A DNA stretch of 64,000 nt from a bacterium (GTDB lineage: Bacteria > Bacillota > Clostridia > Lachnospirales > Lachnospiraceae): assembly GCA_023664305.1 (NCBI GenBank), contig JAMPFT010000007.1, positions 1-64,000 on the forward strand, given 5' to 3'. The notes below the pieces were generated by a model that was given only the letters and a program-made list of their open reading frames with translations, was not told the origin of the DNA and made no database searches. Of the stretch, positions 47,188-54,601 are shown in pieces. A program made the translations under genes and the position numbers. The stretch's first letter is position 1, and each line of letters begins with the position of its first letter.

Positions 47188-49505
47188 GCCTGTTGGAAAG
47201 AAGCGTTTCCGGGGCCGCGATGATTTTGATCATCATAATAATCCGTGCGTTGGCAATCAACCGGCTTCCAAAGAGGACATTTTCCGCCCTGTGGGGCGTT
47301 GCGCTGGCACGGCTGTTGATTCCTTATTCTCTGCCGTCTGCCTTCAGCATTTATTCCTTATTGGGGAAATTGCTTCGCAAAGGGCCGATTTTTGCTGACA
47401 GCGGTTTGGCCCTCAGTATTTACTCTTTCTGGGAGAGATTGCTCTGTAAAGGACAGAGTCATGCCGACAGCGGTTTGGCTTTCAGCGTTTCCTCTTTCTG
47501 GGAGAAATTGAGCCGACCGATCTCACCGGCAACGCCAAATCCGCCCGGCCCTGACACTTCTGTCATTTCTCCCGGTTTTACAGCCCTCCCGGATTTTGAC
47601 GCCATATCCGGGGCCGCTGCAGTGCCGTCCGGTGACGGGGCTGCATCCGGCGTACCTGCCGGTATTTTCCGCGATATTGCATCCCGGATCGCCGACTCTG
47701 ATCGGCTCGCGCTAATCTGGCTCATCGGCGTATTGGCCTGTGCCGCGTTCTTCTCGGCTGCCTATCTGAAATGCCGCCGGGAATTTCGGGAATCTCTGCC
47801 GATTGACAGCGGTTTTGTGCCGGACTGGCTCAAAGCGCATCCGCTCCGCCGCAGGCTTCAAATCCGGCAATCGGACAGGATTTCTGCGCCGCTGACCTAC
47901 GGCGTATTCCGCCCGGTGATTCTTTTGCCGGGGCGCACGGATTGGAGTGACAGGGAAGCACTGGACTATGTGCTGACCCATGAGTACATCCATATCCGCC
48001 GTTTTGACGCCGTTGCAAAGCTAACGCTGACCGCCGCCCTCTGCATTCACTGGTTCAATCCGACGGTCTGGGCCATGTATGTCCTCGCCAACCGGGATAT
48101 CGAGTTGAGCTGCGACGAAGCGGTAATCCGTCGGTTCGGAGAGCGCGTAAAATCCGCATACGCCATGACGCTCATCCGTCTGGAGGAAACCAAGAGCGGC
48201 CTCAGGCCCCTCTGTAACAATTTCAGCAAAAACGCAACAGAAGAAAGGATACTTGCAATTATGAAAACAAAGAAAACGACACGAATGTCGGCACTTATCG
48301 CCCTCGCGCTGATCCTCAGCGTAACGACCGCCTTTGCGACCTCGGCACAGACACAGGACAGCGGGCAGGATTCGCAGAATCCTGATCAGAAGCAATCTGA
48401 CCGATTCTCCGGCGCCTATAGCGAGACGGTCCATGACGACGTCAATGTAACGACCTATACCAACCCAAAGGACGGTAAAACCTATTACAGCCGGGACAAC
48501 GGAAAAACCTGGACAGCGTTGACCGATGAAGAGGTAGAGACGATGTACCGGGCTGCGGAGGGACACAGCGCCTGGAGCGATGTAGAATGGTGGACGGCGG
48601 AGGAGTATGCCGCCTGGCTGGAGCAGGAAAAGGCTGCTCTGCAATCCGTCATCGGCGACCGGGGCTGGAACCCTACCGACGGGTGGTACACCTGGACGCA
48701 GGAGATGGCAGATGAAGCGATCGCCCGATATGAGCAGACTCTGAAGGATATTCAAGCCGGGATGAAGGTTTCCAAACCCACGGCTGACGGCGATACCATG
48801 ATACAGTTTGGCTATGATCCCGCTTTGCAGGCAACTGCCACCGATATAACAGCGGTTCTCGGCATGGCTGTCGCCATGGACAGCATCCCGGGGGATATGA
48901 CAGAATCCGTCAGCGCCCAGACGCTTACTCCCGAGCTTCTGGCGGATTATAAGGCTTACGGCCTGACCTGGGACGACAAAGCGAAGGCCTTTTCCTTTAA
49001 CGGGAAAACAGTGCGGTACTTTTTTGACGGTTATACCCTGGAGAATGGCACGGCGACCATTTACGATTATGTAAACGAGGACGGCGTTGTAGACGTTCAC
49101 ACCGTCCGGCAGGCGACGCGAAACGCCGACGGCAGCATCGATCCCGGCGGCAGACTGACGGGCATCGAGGAATACAGCCGGGAGGAGTTTGACAACCGTT
49201 TCCTGATGAACCCAACTATGACACAGGAGGCGACTGCTCTCGGTTTTGTAGGCGACACCGGCGGCACAACCTTTGAGGAGCGCTTTGCCCGATACAGGGA
49301 ATATGGTATCACTTATGAGGAGGCGGATGGCGTCAGCGGGCGCGGAACTGTGTATCTGAACGGACAGTTAGTCAGCCGCTTTGCGGACGTATCTCCCGAC
49401 GGCAGTGCGTTTTCGTTTACTTCCGCCGAACAGGGCGGTATCAGCGTTCAGACCGTCTATGACCAAAACGGGAATCTGACCGGGGTGAAAGCGGTTGTGA
49501 ATTAA
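47184..49505 (+). CDS. BlaR1-like M56 membrane metallopeptidase with large outer domain
   Basis: A 773-residue protein. Helices lie near residues 8-25, 33-55 and 175-195, then the M56 domain with the zinc site HEYIHIRRFD near residue 265 and SCDEAVIRRFGE downstream. A further helix near 370 (MSALIALALILSVTTAFATS) leads to about 380 outside residues with repeated YT/W-rich segments (TYTNPKDGKTYYSRDNGKTW). This C-terminal part is not a penicillin-binding domain, so the signal is probably not a beta-lactam bound covalently. Between the second and third helices a 23-residue unit is repeated 2.5 times. It overlaps the repressor gene by four bases. Confidence 0.9.
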   Translation: MSLLERSVSGAAMILIIIIIRALAINRLPKRTFSALWGVALARLLIPYSLPSAFSIYSLLGKLLRKGPIFADSGLALSIYSFWERLLCKGQSHADSGLAFSVSSFWEKLSRPISPATPNPPGPDTSVISPGFTALPDFDAISGAAAVPSGDGAASGVPAGIFRDIASRIADSDRLALIWLIGVLACAAFFSAAYLKCRREFRESLPIDSGFVPDWLKAHPLRRRLQIRQSDRISAPLTYGVFRPVILLPGRTDWSDREALDYVLTHEYIHIRRFDAVAKLTLTAALCIHWFNPTVWAMYVLANRDIELSCDEAVIRRFGERVKSAYAMTLIRLEETKSGLRPLCNNFSKNATEERILAIMKTKKTTRMSALIALALILSVTTAFATSAQTQDSGQDSQNPDQKQSDRFSGAYSETVHDDVNVTTYTNPKDGKTYYSRDNGKTWTALTDEEVETMYRAAEGHSAWSDVEWWTAEEYAAWLEQEKAALQSVIGDRGWNPTDGWYTWTQEMADEAIARYEQTLKDIQAGMKVSKPTADGDTMIQFGYDPALQATATDITAVLGMAVAMDSIPGDMTESVSAQTLTPELLADYKAYGLTWDDKAKAFSFNGKTVRYFFDGYTLENGTATIYDYVNEDGVVDVHTVRQATRNADGSIDPGGRLTGIEEYSREEFDNRFLMNPTMTQEATALGFVGDTGGTTFEERFARYREYGITYEEADGVSGRGTVYLNGQLVSRFADVSPDGSAFSFTSAEQGGISVQTVYDQNGNLTGVKAVVN
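47346..47515 (+). repeat. 69-bp in-frame tandem repeat in the M56 gene
   Basis: Units at 47346-47414, 47415-47483 and a partial third from 47484. Each encodes SxYSfxxxLxxKGxxxADSGLA. The truncated paralogue at 16.5 kb has only one such segment (SVYSLIGNPSP), so this is an expansion in the loop between helices 2 and 3. Confidence 0.8.
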
Positions 49506-49571
49506 TCGGCGGTAAAAGGAAGCTGAATATCAGAGGCTCCGATACCCCGGCGGGGGATAGGGTGCTCTACC

Positions 49572-49660
49572 CTCTCCCCCGCATGCTCAGAGCTAATCCC
49601 TGCTCTGGCTTGTGTTCAATGTCTTCATGCGGCTCTCCCCCGCATGCTCAGAGCCAATCC
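49572..49660. repeat. 28-bp direct repeat at the DUF2812 3' end
   Basis: CTCTCCCCCGCATGCTCAGA and the following eight bases occur at 49572-49599 and 49633-49660 with one change. The second copy is the end of the DUF2812 coding sequence (SMRGRAA and stop); the first is a duplicate just downstream of the stop. It lies between convergent genes. Confidence 0.7.
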
Positions 49661-50488
49661 AACCAAAATCAACAGCATACAGACCCCTGTGGCGGTACAC
49701 TGCCAGATCAGGTTGGGGAGCAGCAGCGCCGCAGCCAGAACAAATAATCCGGCCAAAAGCACCCTTGACGGCAGCCGATTGCCAAGTCTGCTGCCGCCTC
49801 CGGGTTCGCCCTGTCGGCTTTTCAGCTCCCGTATCATCTCGCTCAGCCGTTCAATCTCCCTCTCCATGACAATACCGAGCACCAGGGCCAGCGCCGCAAA
49901 ACCCCAGAAGAAGGAAAGTCCGCTCTGACCGCCAATACCCCATGGGAAAGAAAATTCCCCCTGACTGCCAACGCTCCATGGGAAAGAAAATCCTCCCGGA
50001 TCGCCGAAGCTCCAGAAGGACGAAAGTCCTCCCTGACCGTTCGGATTCCACTGTGTAAAGAGATTCTCCGGCGCACTCTGTCGGTAAATCATCCTCAGCC
50101 CGCAGAAAAGCTCGACGAGCGTGCAAATCAACTCGATACATATGGCAATCCGGAACATTTTGCGTATTTTGCCGTAATGCTCTACCCGGGATTCCACATC
50201 CGAATAAAGCTCAAAGGGCCCTTCCTCCGCCTTCTTCCGGAGATACACCCAAAATCCGTAGATTTTGATAATTTCCACCCCGGTCTCCGCCAAAAACTCC
50301 CGGTAGGCGGAATGCACACGCCCAAACTCCTCGGAAAAATCGATCTGATAGTGGTACTTTCCCGGCATGCATTCCTCAAAAAAGTAAAAGCCCAGAAAAA
50401 AGCCCTCCATGGCATACCCTTTCTCTGCCATTTCATTCAGCCATTTCGTCTCCCTGTCCGTGTCGTAATACCAACGAAATTTAGTCAT
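49625..50488 (-). CDS. DUF2812 membrane protein
   Basis: A 287-residue protein. The N-terminal DUF2812 domain (residues 1-100) begins TKFRWYYDTDRETKWLNEMA and includes GKYHYQIDF, then a helix near 115-133, a low-complexity stretch of 10-residue repeats (FSFPWSVGSQGE-type) near 150-190, and three more helices. Such genes are nearly always paired with a PadR regulator, as here, where the start overlaps the PadR stop by eight bases. Function unknown; a membrane stress role is often supposed without proof. Confidence 0.85.
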   Translation of the reverse strand: MTKFRWYYDTDRETKWLNEMAEKGYAMEGFFLGFYFFEECMPGKYHYQIDFSEEFGRVHSAYREFLAETGVEIIKIYGFWVYLRKKAEEGPFELYSDVESRVEHYGKIRKMFRIAICIELICTLVELFCGLRMIYRQSAPENLFTQWNPNGQGGLSSFWSFGDPGGFSFPWSVGSQGEFSFPWGIGGQSGLSFFWGFAALALVLGIVMEREIERLSEMIRELKSRQGEPGGGSRLGNRLPSRVLLAGLFVLAAALLLPNLIWQCTATGVCMLLILVGLALSMRGRAA

Positions 50489-50804
50489 TTCCCGTCACCT
50501 CCATAAGCGCGGCGTTCGCCAGAAGCTCTTCCAGCCGCTTTTTTTCCTCCGCAAAGATTCTCCTTCCCGACTCTGTAATCACATATTCCTTCTTTTTCCG
50601 GGAGTCCGTTTCCGCGCTGTAAATCCGGATCCAGCCTCTGGCCGTCATTGTCTGGATCGCCCCGTATAAAGTTCCCGGCCCGAGGATTACTCTTCCCTCT
50701 GTCAGCTTTTCCACCTCCTGGATGATACCGTATCCGTGGTTCGGTTTTCTCACTGACAACAGAATATAAAAAATAGCTTCCGTCAACGGTACATTTTTAT
50801 CCAT
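50481..50804 (-). CDS. PadR-family transcriptional regulator
   Basis: A 107-residue winged-helix protein: TEAIFYILLSVRKPNHGYGI, VILGPGTLYGAIQTMTARGW for recognition, and SRKKKEYVITESGRRIFAEE. AGAGGAGGACG precedes the ATG. The gene leads the PadR-DUF2812 pair. Two palindromic ATATATC boxes overlay the upstream promoter, as expected for autorepression. Confidence 0.93.
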   Translation of the reverse strand: MDKNVPLTEAIFYILLSVRKPNHGYGIIQEVEKLTEGRVILGPGTLYGAIQTMTARGWIRIYSAETDSRKKKEYVITESGRRIFAEEKKRLEELLANAALMEVTGND

Positions 50805-50953
50805 TTCGTCCTCCTCTCAAGCATATTTTCACGCTTTCCGTCATACCGCCTGCGGCGGCACAAACAATCCGTGCGAAGAATTGCTTCGCAGTTGAAACGT
50901 TCTTTCTGCCGATATCGCATGTTCGAAATCCATTTGCATAACCCTCTGTGTTT

Positions 50954-51015
50954 CAAATATATCGTCATCCGATATATCGTACCTCAAATATATCATCTCC
51001 CGATATATTTGTCAA
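50954..51015 (-). promoter_or_regulatory. Promoter and double PadR operator
   Basis: On the minus strand TTGACA (51015-51010), 17 bases, TATATT (50992-50987). CAAATATATC and GATATATTTG form an inverted repeat at 50985-51011 covering the -10 and spacer. A second box with CGATATATCG lies at 50954-50979, just downstream of the start. The layout strongly suggests PadR control by two dimers. Confidence 0.75.
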
Positions 51016-51100
51016 CATACGTCTCAAAATTTTCTCGACACCTTTTTTCAAAAATTGTCATAAAATAGAGTACCACAACATAAAGAAAGGAAGTTTCAAT

Positions 51101-51976
51101 ATGGCTACTTTTACAAACCAGGCTGTTTTATCTTATAACGGTATTACGACCAATTCCAACATTGCGACAGGGGAAATCGTGGAAGTTCTGTCCGCGACAA
51201 AGGAAGCCCTGTCAACAGAGTATGAATCGGACGATACGGTAACCTATGTGGTCAGCCTTGTCAATTCCGGCAGCACGCCCTTTACGGCTCTGACCCTGAC
51301 CGACAATCTCGGGGCGTATACGCTGTCCGGCGGTACGGGAACGGTTCCCGGGCCCCGGATTGTTCCCCTGACCTATGTGCCGGGATCTATCCGTTACTAC
51401 CAGAACGGCGTGCAGCAGCCCGCTCCCACCGTGACGTCCGGAACCGAGCTCACCGTAAGCAATATCGGCGTACCCGCAGGCGGCAACACGATCCTCGTCT
51501 ATCAGGCGAAGCTCAATCAGTTTGCAAATCCCGGGACCACCGGCACGATCACGAACACGGCGACGATCGACGGCTCCGAGATTTCCACGCCCCTCACGGC
51601 GACAGCCGCAATAACGTCCAGGGAAGCGCCTTATCTGACGATCTTAAAGAGCGTGTCCCCGAGACAGGTAGCGGAGAACGGGAATATCACTTACACCTTT
51701 GACATCCAGAATCTGGGAAACACCGCCGCCACTGCCGCGGATAATGTACAGATTACGGATACCTTCAACCCCGCCCTCTCCAATATCAGTGTAACCTATA
51801 ACGGCGCTGTGCTGCCCGCGTCCAGCTACACCTACGACGCTGCAACCGGCGAATTTTCCACGTCCGCAGGCGCGATCACAGTGCCCGCCGCGACCTACAG
51901 CCAGAATCCCGTCACCGGAGCCTGGACTGCCGTTCCGGGCAGCGCTGTCCTTACCGTAACCGGATCGATTCGCTAA
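51101..51976 (+). CDS. DUF11-domain protein without signal peptide
   Basis: A 291-residue protein beginning MATFTNQAVLSYNGITTNSN, with two tandem beta-sandwich modules: the first near residues 25-165 (TYVVSLVNSGSTPFTALTLT), the second near 180-290 (ITYTFDIQNLGNTAATAADN). Both are DUF11/CARDB-like and rich in Thr, Ala and Asn, with no Cys and few charged residues. No signal peptide, membrane helix or sortase motif is seen, which is odd for a surface-type fold. I recognise it as a widespread clostridial family of unknown role. AAAGGAAG precedes the ATG. A monocistronic unit with its own terminators. Confidence 0.8.
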   Translation: MATFTNQAVLSYNGITTNSNIATGEIVEVLSATKEALSTEYESDDTVTYVVSLVNSGSTPFTALTLTDNLGAYTLSGGTGTVPGPRIVPLTYVPGSIRYYQNGVQQPAPTVTSGTELTVSNIGVPAGGNTILVYQAKLNQFANPGTTGTITNTATIDGSEISTPLTATAAITSREAPYLTILKSVSPRQVAENGNITYTFDIQNLGNTAATAADNVQITDTFNPALSNISVTYNGAVLPASSYTYDAATGEFSTSAGAITVPAATYSQNPVTGAWTAVPGSAVLTVTGSIR

Positions 51977-52018
51977 AAAAGCGTCCCTCTGTGACGCTTA
52001 AAAGAATGCTTCGCGAAC
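51975..52018 (+). repeat. Double-hairpin 3'-end element, copy 4 (truncated)
   Basis: AAGCGTC/GACGCTT (51979-51999) after an A-run, then AAAGAATGCTTCGCG, the first arm of the second hairpin only. It begins at the stop of the DUF11 gene. Confidence 0.7.
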
Positions 52019-52041
52019 CGCCCATTGTTAAAAACAGAGGC

Positions 52042-52069
52042 GCCGGGAATCCGTCATCGGATTCCCGGC
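52042..52069 (+). terminator. Strong hairpin after the DUF11 gene
   Basis: GCCGGGAATCCG and CGGATTCCCGGC form a perfect 12-base stem with loop TCAT, followed by TTGTTC. A second stop signal behind copy 4 of the double-hairpin element. Confidence 0.65.
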
Positions 52070-52177
52070 TTGTTCGCACATTATGCCCGCATATCATGCG
52101 GATTTCCTCCTTTTCACGCTCTTCCCCGTCTGTTATAATCAATTTATAGGAAAAAGAATCTGAAAACGGAGGGTGAC

Positions 52178-52840
52178 ATGGACGAGGACAGGAAAAGAAA
52201 AATACTGAAAATCGGCGCGGTTTTGATCGCAGTGATTTCTCTGCTGACAGGCGGCTATTTTACCCTGCGCAAGGGAATCTACCTGAACAATGATTTTTTC
52301 CGCCGGGTAAGCCAGACCAGATATGAACATAATCGGTCAAACTATATAGAGCTTACCTCTGACGGCGATTTTCGGATCGTTTCGGACGCCGGTGAGAGAA
52401 CGGGAAACCTTTCGTCTGACGACAGCTCTCTGCACATTACTTTTTCGGACGGAACGACCCTGACAGGTATCTGGGACGGAGAGCACCTCACCTCTCCAAA
52501 CGGACTGCCCTGGGAGTGGGGGATCGTTACCATTTCCGTAAACAACGAACCGACGGAGATCAGCGACGCCGCTTACAGTCAGGCTTTGGCTAAAATCCGG
52601 TTCGGCGCTTACGAAAGCATCTCGGCATGGCCTGTCCCTGTCCTGGGACTTTTGATCTATTTTTTCGGCGTTATGGGATTTCTCTACCCGAACAAAATGC
52701 ATTTTCTTTTCCGCCGTTGGATGTATGACAACGCGGAATTATCGGAGAGCGGTATATTTCTGGAAAAGACGGGAGCCGCTCTCGCGGCATTCCTCGGCGT
52801 CCTGATGATGACCGGCGCCATCTTCTTTCTTCTAACGTAA
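52178..52840 (+). CDS. Membrane protein of unknown function
   Basis: A 220-residue protein. A helix lies at residues 11-30 (IGAVLIAVISLLTGGYF), an outside or inside beta-rich part at 45-125 (NYIELTSDGDFRIVSD, LHITFSDGTTLTGIWDG), then two helices near 150-170 and 198-219. The beta part reads like a small lipocalin- or DUF-type sensing domain, with no catalytic motif. GGAGGGTG precedes the ATG. I do not recognise the family. It is flanked by hairpins on both sides and stands alone. Confidence 0.65.
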   Translation: MDEDRKRKILKIGAVLIAVISLLTGGYFTLRKGIYLNNDFFRRVSQTRYEHNRSNYIELTSDGDFRIVSDAGERTGNLSSDDSSLHITFSDGTTLTGIWDGEHLTSPNGLPWEWGIVTISVNNEPTEISDAAYSQALAKIRFGAYESISAWPVPVLGLLIYFFGVMGFLYPNKMHFLFRRWMYDNAELSESGIFLEKTGAALAAFLGVLMMTGAIFFLLT

Positions 52841-52846
52841 AAAAGT

Positions 52847-52891
52847 GCCGCAAGGGAGAGGCTACATAAGGAAGTAGCTTCTCCCCTCGGC
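52847..52891 (+). terminator. Terminator after the 52.2 kb membrane protein gene
   Basis: GGGAGAGGCTAC (52854-52865) and GTAGCTTCTCCC (52874-52885) pair over 12 positions with one G-U, enclosed by GCCG/CGGC. It begins with the AAAAAAGTGCCG start of the GTGCCG-type repeat, so it may be a diverged member. A reversed partial copy lies at 53787-53812. Confidence 0.65.
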
Positions 52892-53013
52892 TTTGTAATC
52901 AATCGGGATGATTAAATTGCAGAATTATTCATAAACCTATGATATAATTACTCTATAATTGAAAGTCAACACAGAATTTTTAATGATAACATAGATTTTA
53001 TGGAGATTTGGAA

Positions 53014-53601
53014 ATGAAAGATTTTATTTTTATTACAGGAGCAAGCGGTATAGGAAAAACCACTTTATGTGATGGATTGCTTAGACATTATAAAACTACC
53101 TGTATAGAACAGCATATGATTCCCGAATTTATATCACGGGATGGTTCTGAACAAATGACTGGAGAACTTGAAGAACTTACCTGTTGGGAAAATCAGGTGG
53201 CAATGTTGTTTTGCTTTCATAAGTTGGGTTACAAAAACATTATTGCTTCTGATATTGATGATTTGAGAACGGCAGATATCCCTGTTGTATTTAAAGGAAC
53301 AAATTTTGTAACAATAAAACTTATATGTAGCAATTTGCATCAAATTCAAGAGCAAATGAGAAATAGACCCAATAATGGCCTTATAGATTTTGAACTGCAA
53401 AAGAAAATGAACGAAAAGAATATTAAGCGAAGTCCTCTTATTAACGAAGTGGAAATTGATGTTGCAGATAAATCAATTAGTGAAGTATTAGAAGAAGCTA
53501 TAAATATTGTGGAGACTGCACCGATCCAACGAGATTATGAATACATAAAGCCACCAAAAAATTTGTTTTATTCATGGGTTTTTGCAAATAATTTAAGGTA
53601 A
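53014..53601 (+). CDS. P-loop NTP-binding protein (kinase-like)
   Basis: About 195 residues with a Walker A motif at FITGASGIGKTTLCD (residues 6-20). A possible Walker B/acidic segment is IIASDIDDL near 85, and the C-terminal NEKNIKRSPLINEVEIDVAD resembles the lid of nucleotide or small-molecule kinases, with an IDV-type ending. The ATG at 53014 follows GGAG by eight bases; the frame opens two codons earlier. The gene is much richer in A and T than its neighbours, which suggests recent acquisition. Substrate unknown. Confidence 0.75.
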   Translation: MKDFIFITGASGIGKTTLCDGLLRHYKTTCIEQHMIPEFISRDGSEQMTGELEELTCWENQVAMLFCFHKLGYKNIIASDIDDLRTADIPVVFKGTNFVTIKLICSNLHQIQEQMRNRPNNGLIDFELQKKMNEKNIKRSPLINEVEIDVADKSISEVLEEAINIVETAPIQRDYEYIKPPKNLFYSWVFANNLR

Positions 53602-53888
53602 TATTTTGCCGCAATAAAGTGAAATTATTATTTGCCGAGCGTACCAAATCTCATCAAAACTCAGGGGGCATAACCGAAAGCAGGCTCAAAAAGGAGTATA
53701 ATCGATATAGCTATACCGTTCATCGAAATCAATTTTCAATTTTGCTTTAAAAATCACCTTGGAGCACCTTCCTTACGGAGGGACCCCAAAGCGGCACTTT
53801 TTTACGCTTAAAATTCCGGAATATTGGCACCGCACGGCGAAAACAGGAATATAGTAAAAGGAAACCGAATATATATAGGAGCCGCGAT

Positions 53889-54461
53889 ATGCAGCTATTT
53901 TCCTGTCTTCTGTTCGGGGTTTCCGCCAGTCTGGACAGTCTGCTGGTAGGCGTCAGCTTTGGGCTCCGCCGGGTCAGGATTCTGCTCTGGCAGAATCTTT
54001 TCATCAGCTTCGTCACGTTCCTCGGAACCTGTCTGTCCGCCCTGCTGGGAGCCTGCCTTTTACCGCTTCTTCCTCCCCTTCTCGGACGCTGCGCCGGCAG
54101 CCTGATTTTGATGCTCCTCGGCGTTTACTATATTATGAAATGGAGCTTAAGACTCCTTCCGTCCCGCCGCCGCAGGCGCGATGACCTGACCGAAACTTCC
54201 GTTCCGAAGGGCCTGACTCTGCCGGAGATCGCTTTTTTAAGCGTGACTCTGTCCGCAAACAACATCGGCATCGGCTTAAGCGCCAGTATGGCCGGGATAA
54301 GTCTTCTCCCCGCCGCCGTCTCCACTATGCTCTGCTCGATCCTGTTTCTGTTCACGGGAAACCGTCTGGGACGCAGCCGGTTCCTTCGGGCCGTGGGCAG
54401 CGCCGCCGACCCGATTTCCGGCCTCCTGCTAATCGGGCTGGGCATCCTGCAGCTTGCGTAA
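53889..54461 (+). CDS. MntP/YtaF-type membrane protein
   Basis: A 190-residue protein with six short helices in two related halves. The halves carry SASLDSLLVGVSFGLRRVRI and LSANNIGIGLSASMAG, the Asp- and Asn-bearing motifs of MntP manganese exporters and of the sporulation protein YtaF. The second motif has Asn rather than Asp, which fits YtaF better than MntP. A basic loop (SRRRRRDD) joins the halves. AGGAG precedes the ATG. The neighbour SpoVAF gene also points to sporulation, but the two are separated by a terminator element. Confidence 0.75.
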   Translation: MQLFSCLLFGVSASLDSLLVGVSFGLRRVRILLWQNLFISFVTFLGTCLSALLGACLLPLLPPLLGRCAGSLILMLLGVYYIMKWSLRLLPSRRRRRDDLTETSVPKGLTLPEIAFLSVTLSANNIGIGLSASMAGISLLPAAVSTMLCSILFLFTGNRLGRSRFLRAVGSAADPISGLLLIGLGILQLA

Positions 54462-54527
54462 AAAAGCGTCCCTTCGTGACGCTTAGAAGAATGCTTCGCA
54501 TTCTTCCCCGGCTGTAGCGCAATTTCA
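54460..54527 (+). repeat. Double-hairpin 3'-end element, copy 5
   Basis: AAGCGTC/GACGCTT (54464-54484) and the perfect GAAGAATGC-TTC-GCATTCTTC (54486-54506), followed by CCCGGCTGTAGCGCAATTTC as in the copy after luxS. The best-preserved member; it directly follows the stop of the MntP/YtaF-like gene. Confidence 0.8.
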
Positions 54528-54601
54528 GATAGCATAAAAAATAATCTTTCTGGAAACATTAATCAGAGGCATATTAATACAAACCGAAAGGAGCCACAGC
54601 C

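Noticed and set aside
53889-54461. Definite manganese exporter MntP
   Set aside because: The second motif has Asn in place of the usual Asp and the sporulation neighbour favours a YtaF-like role, so the name is left open.
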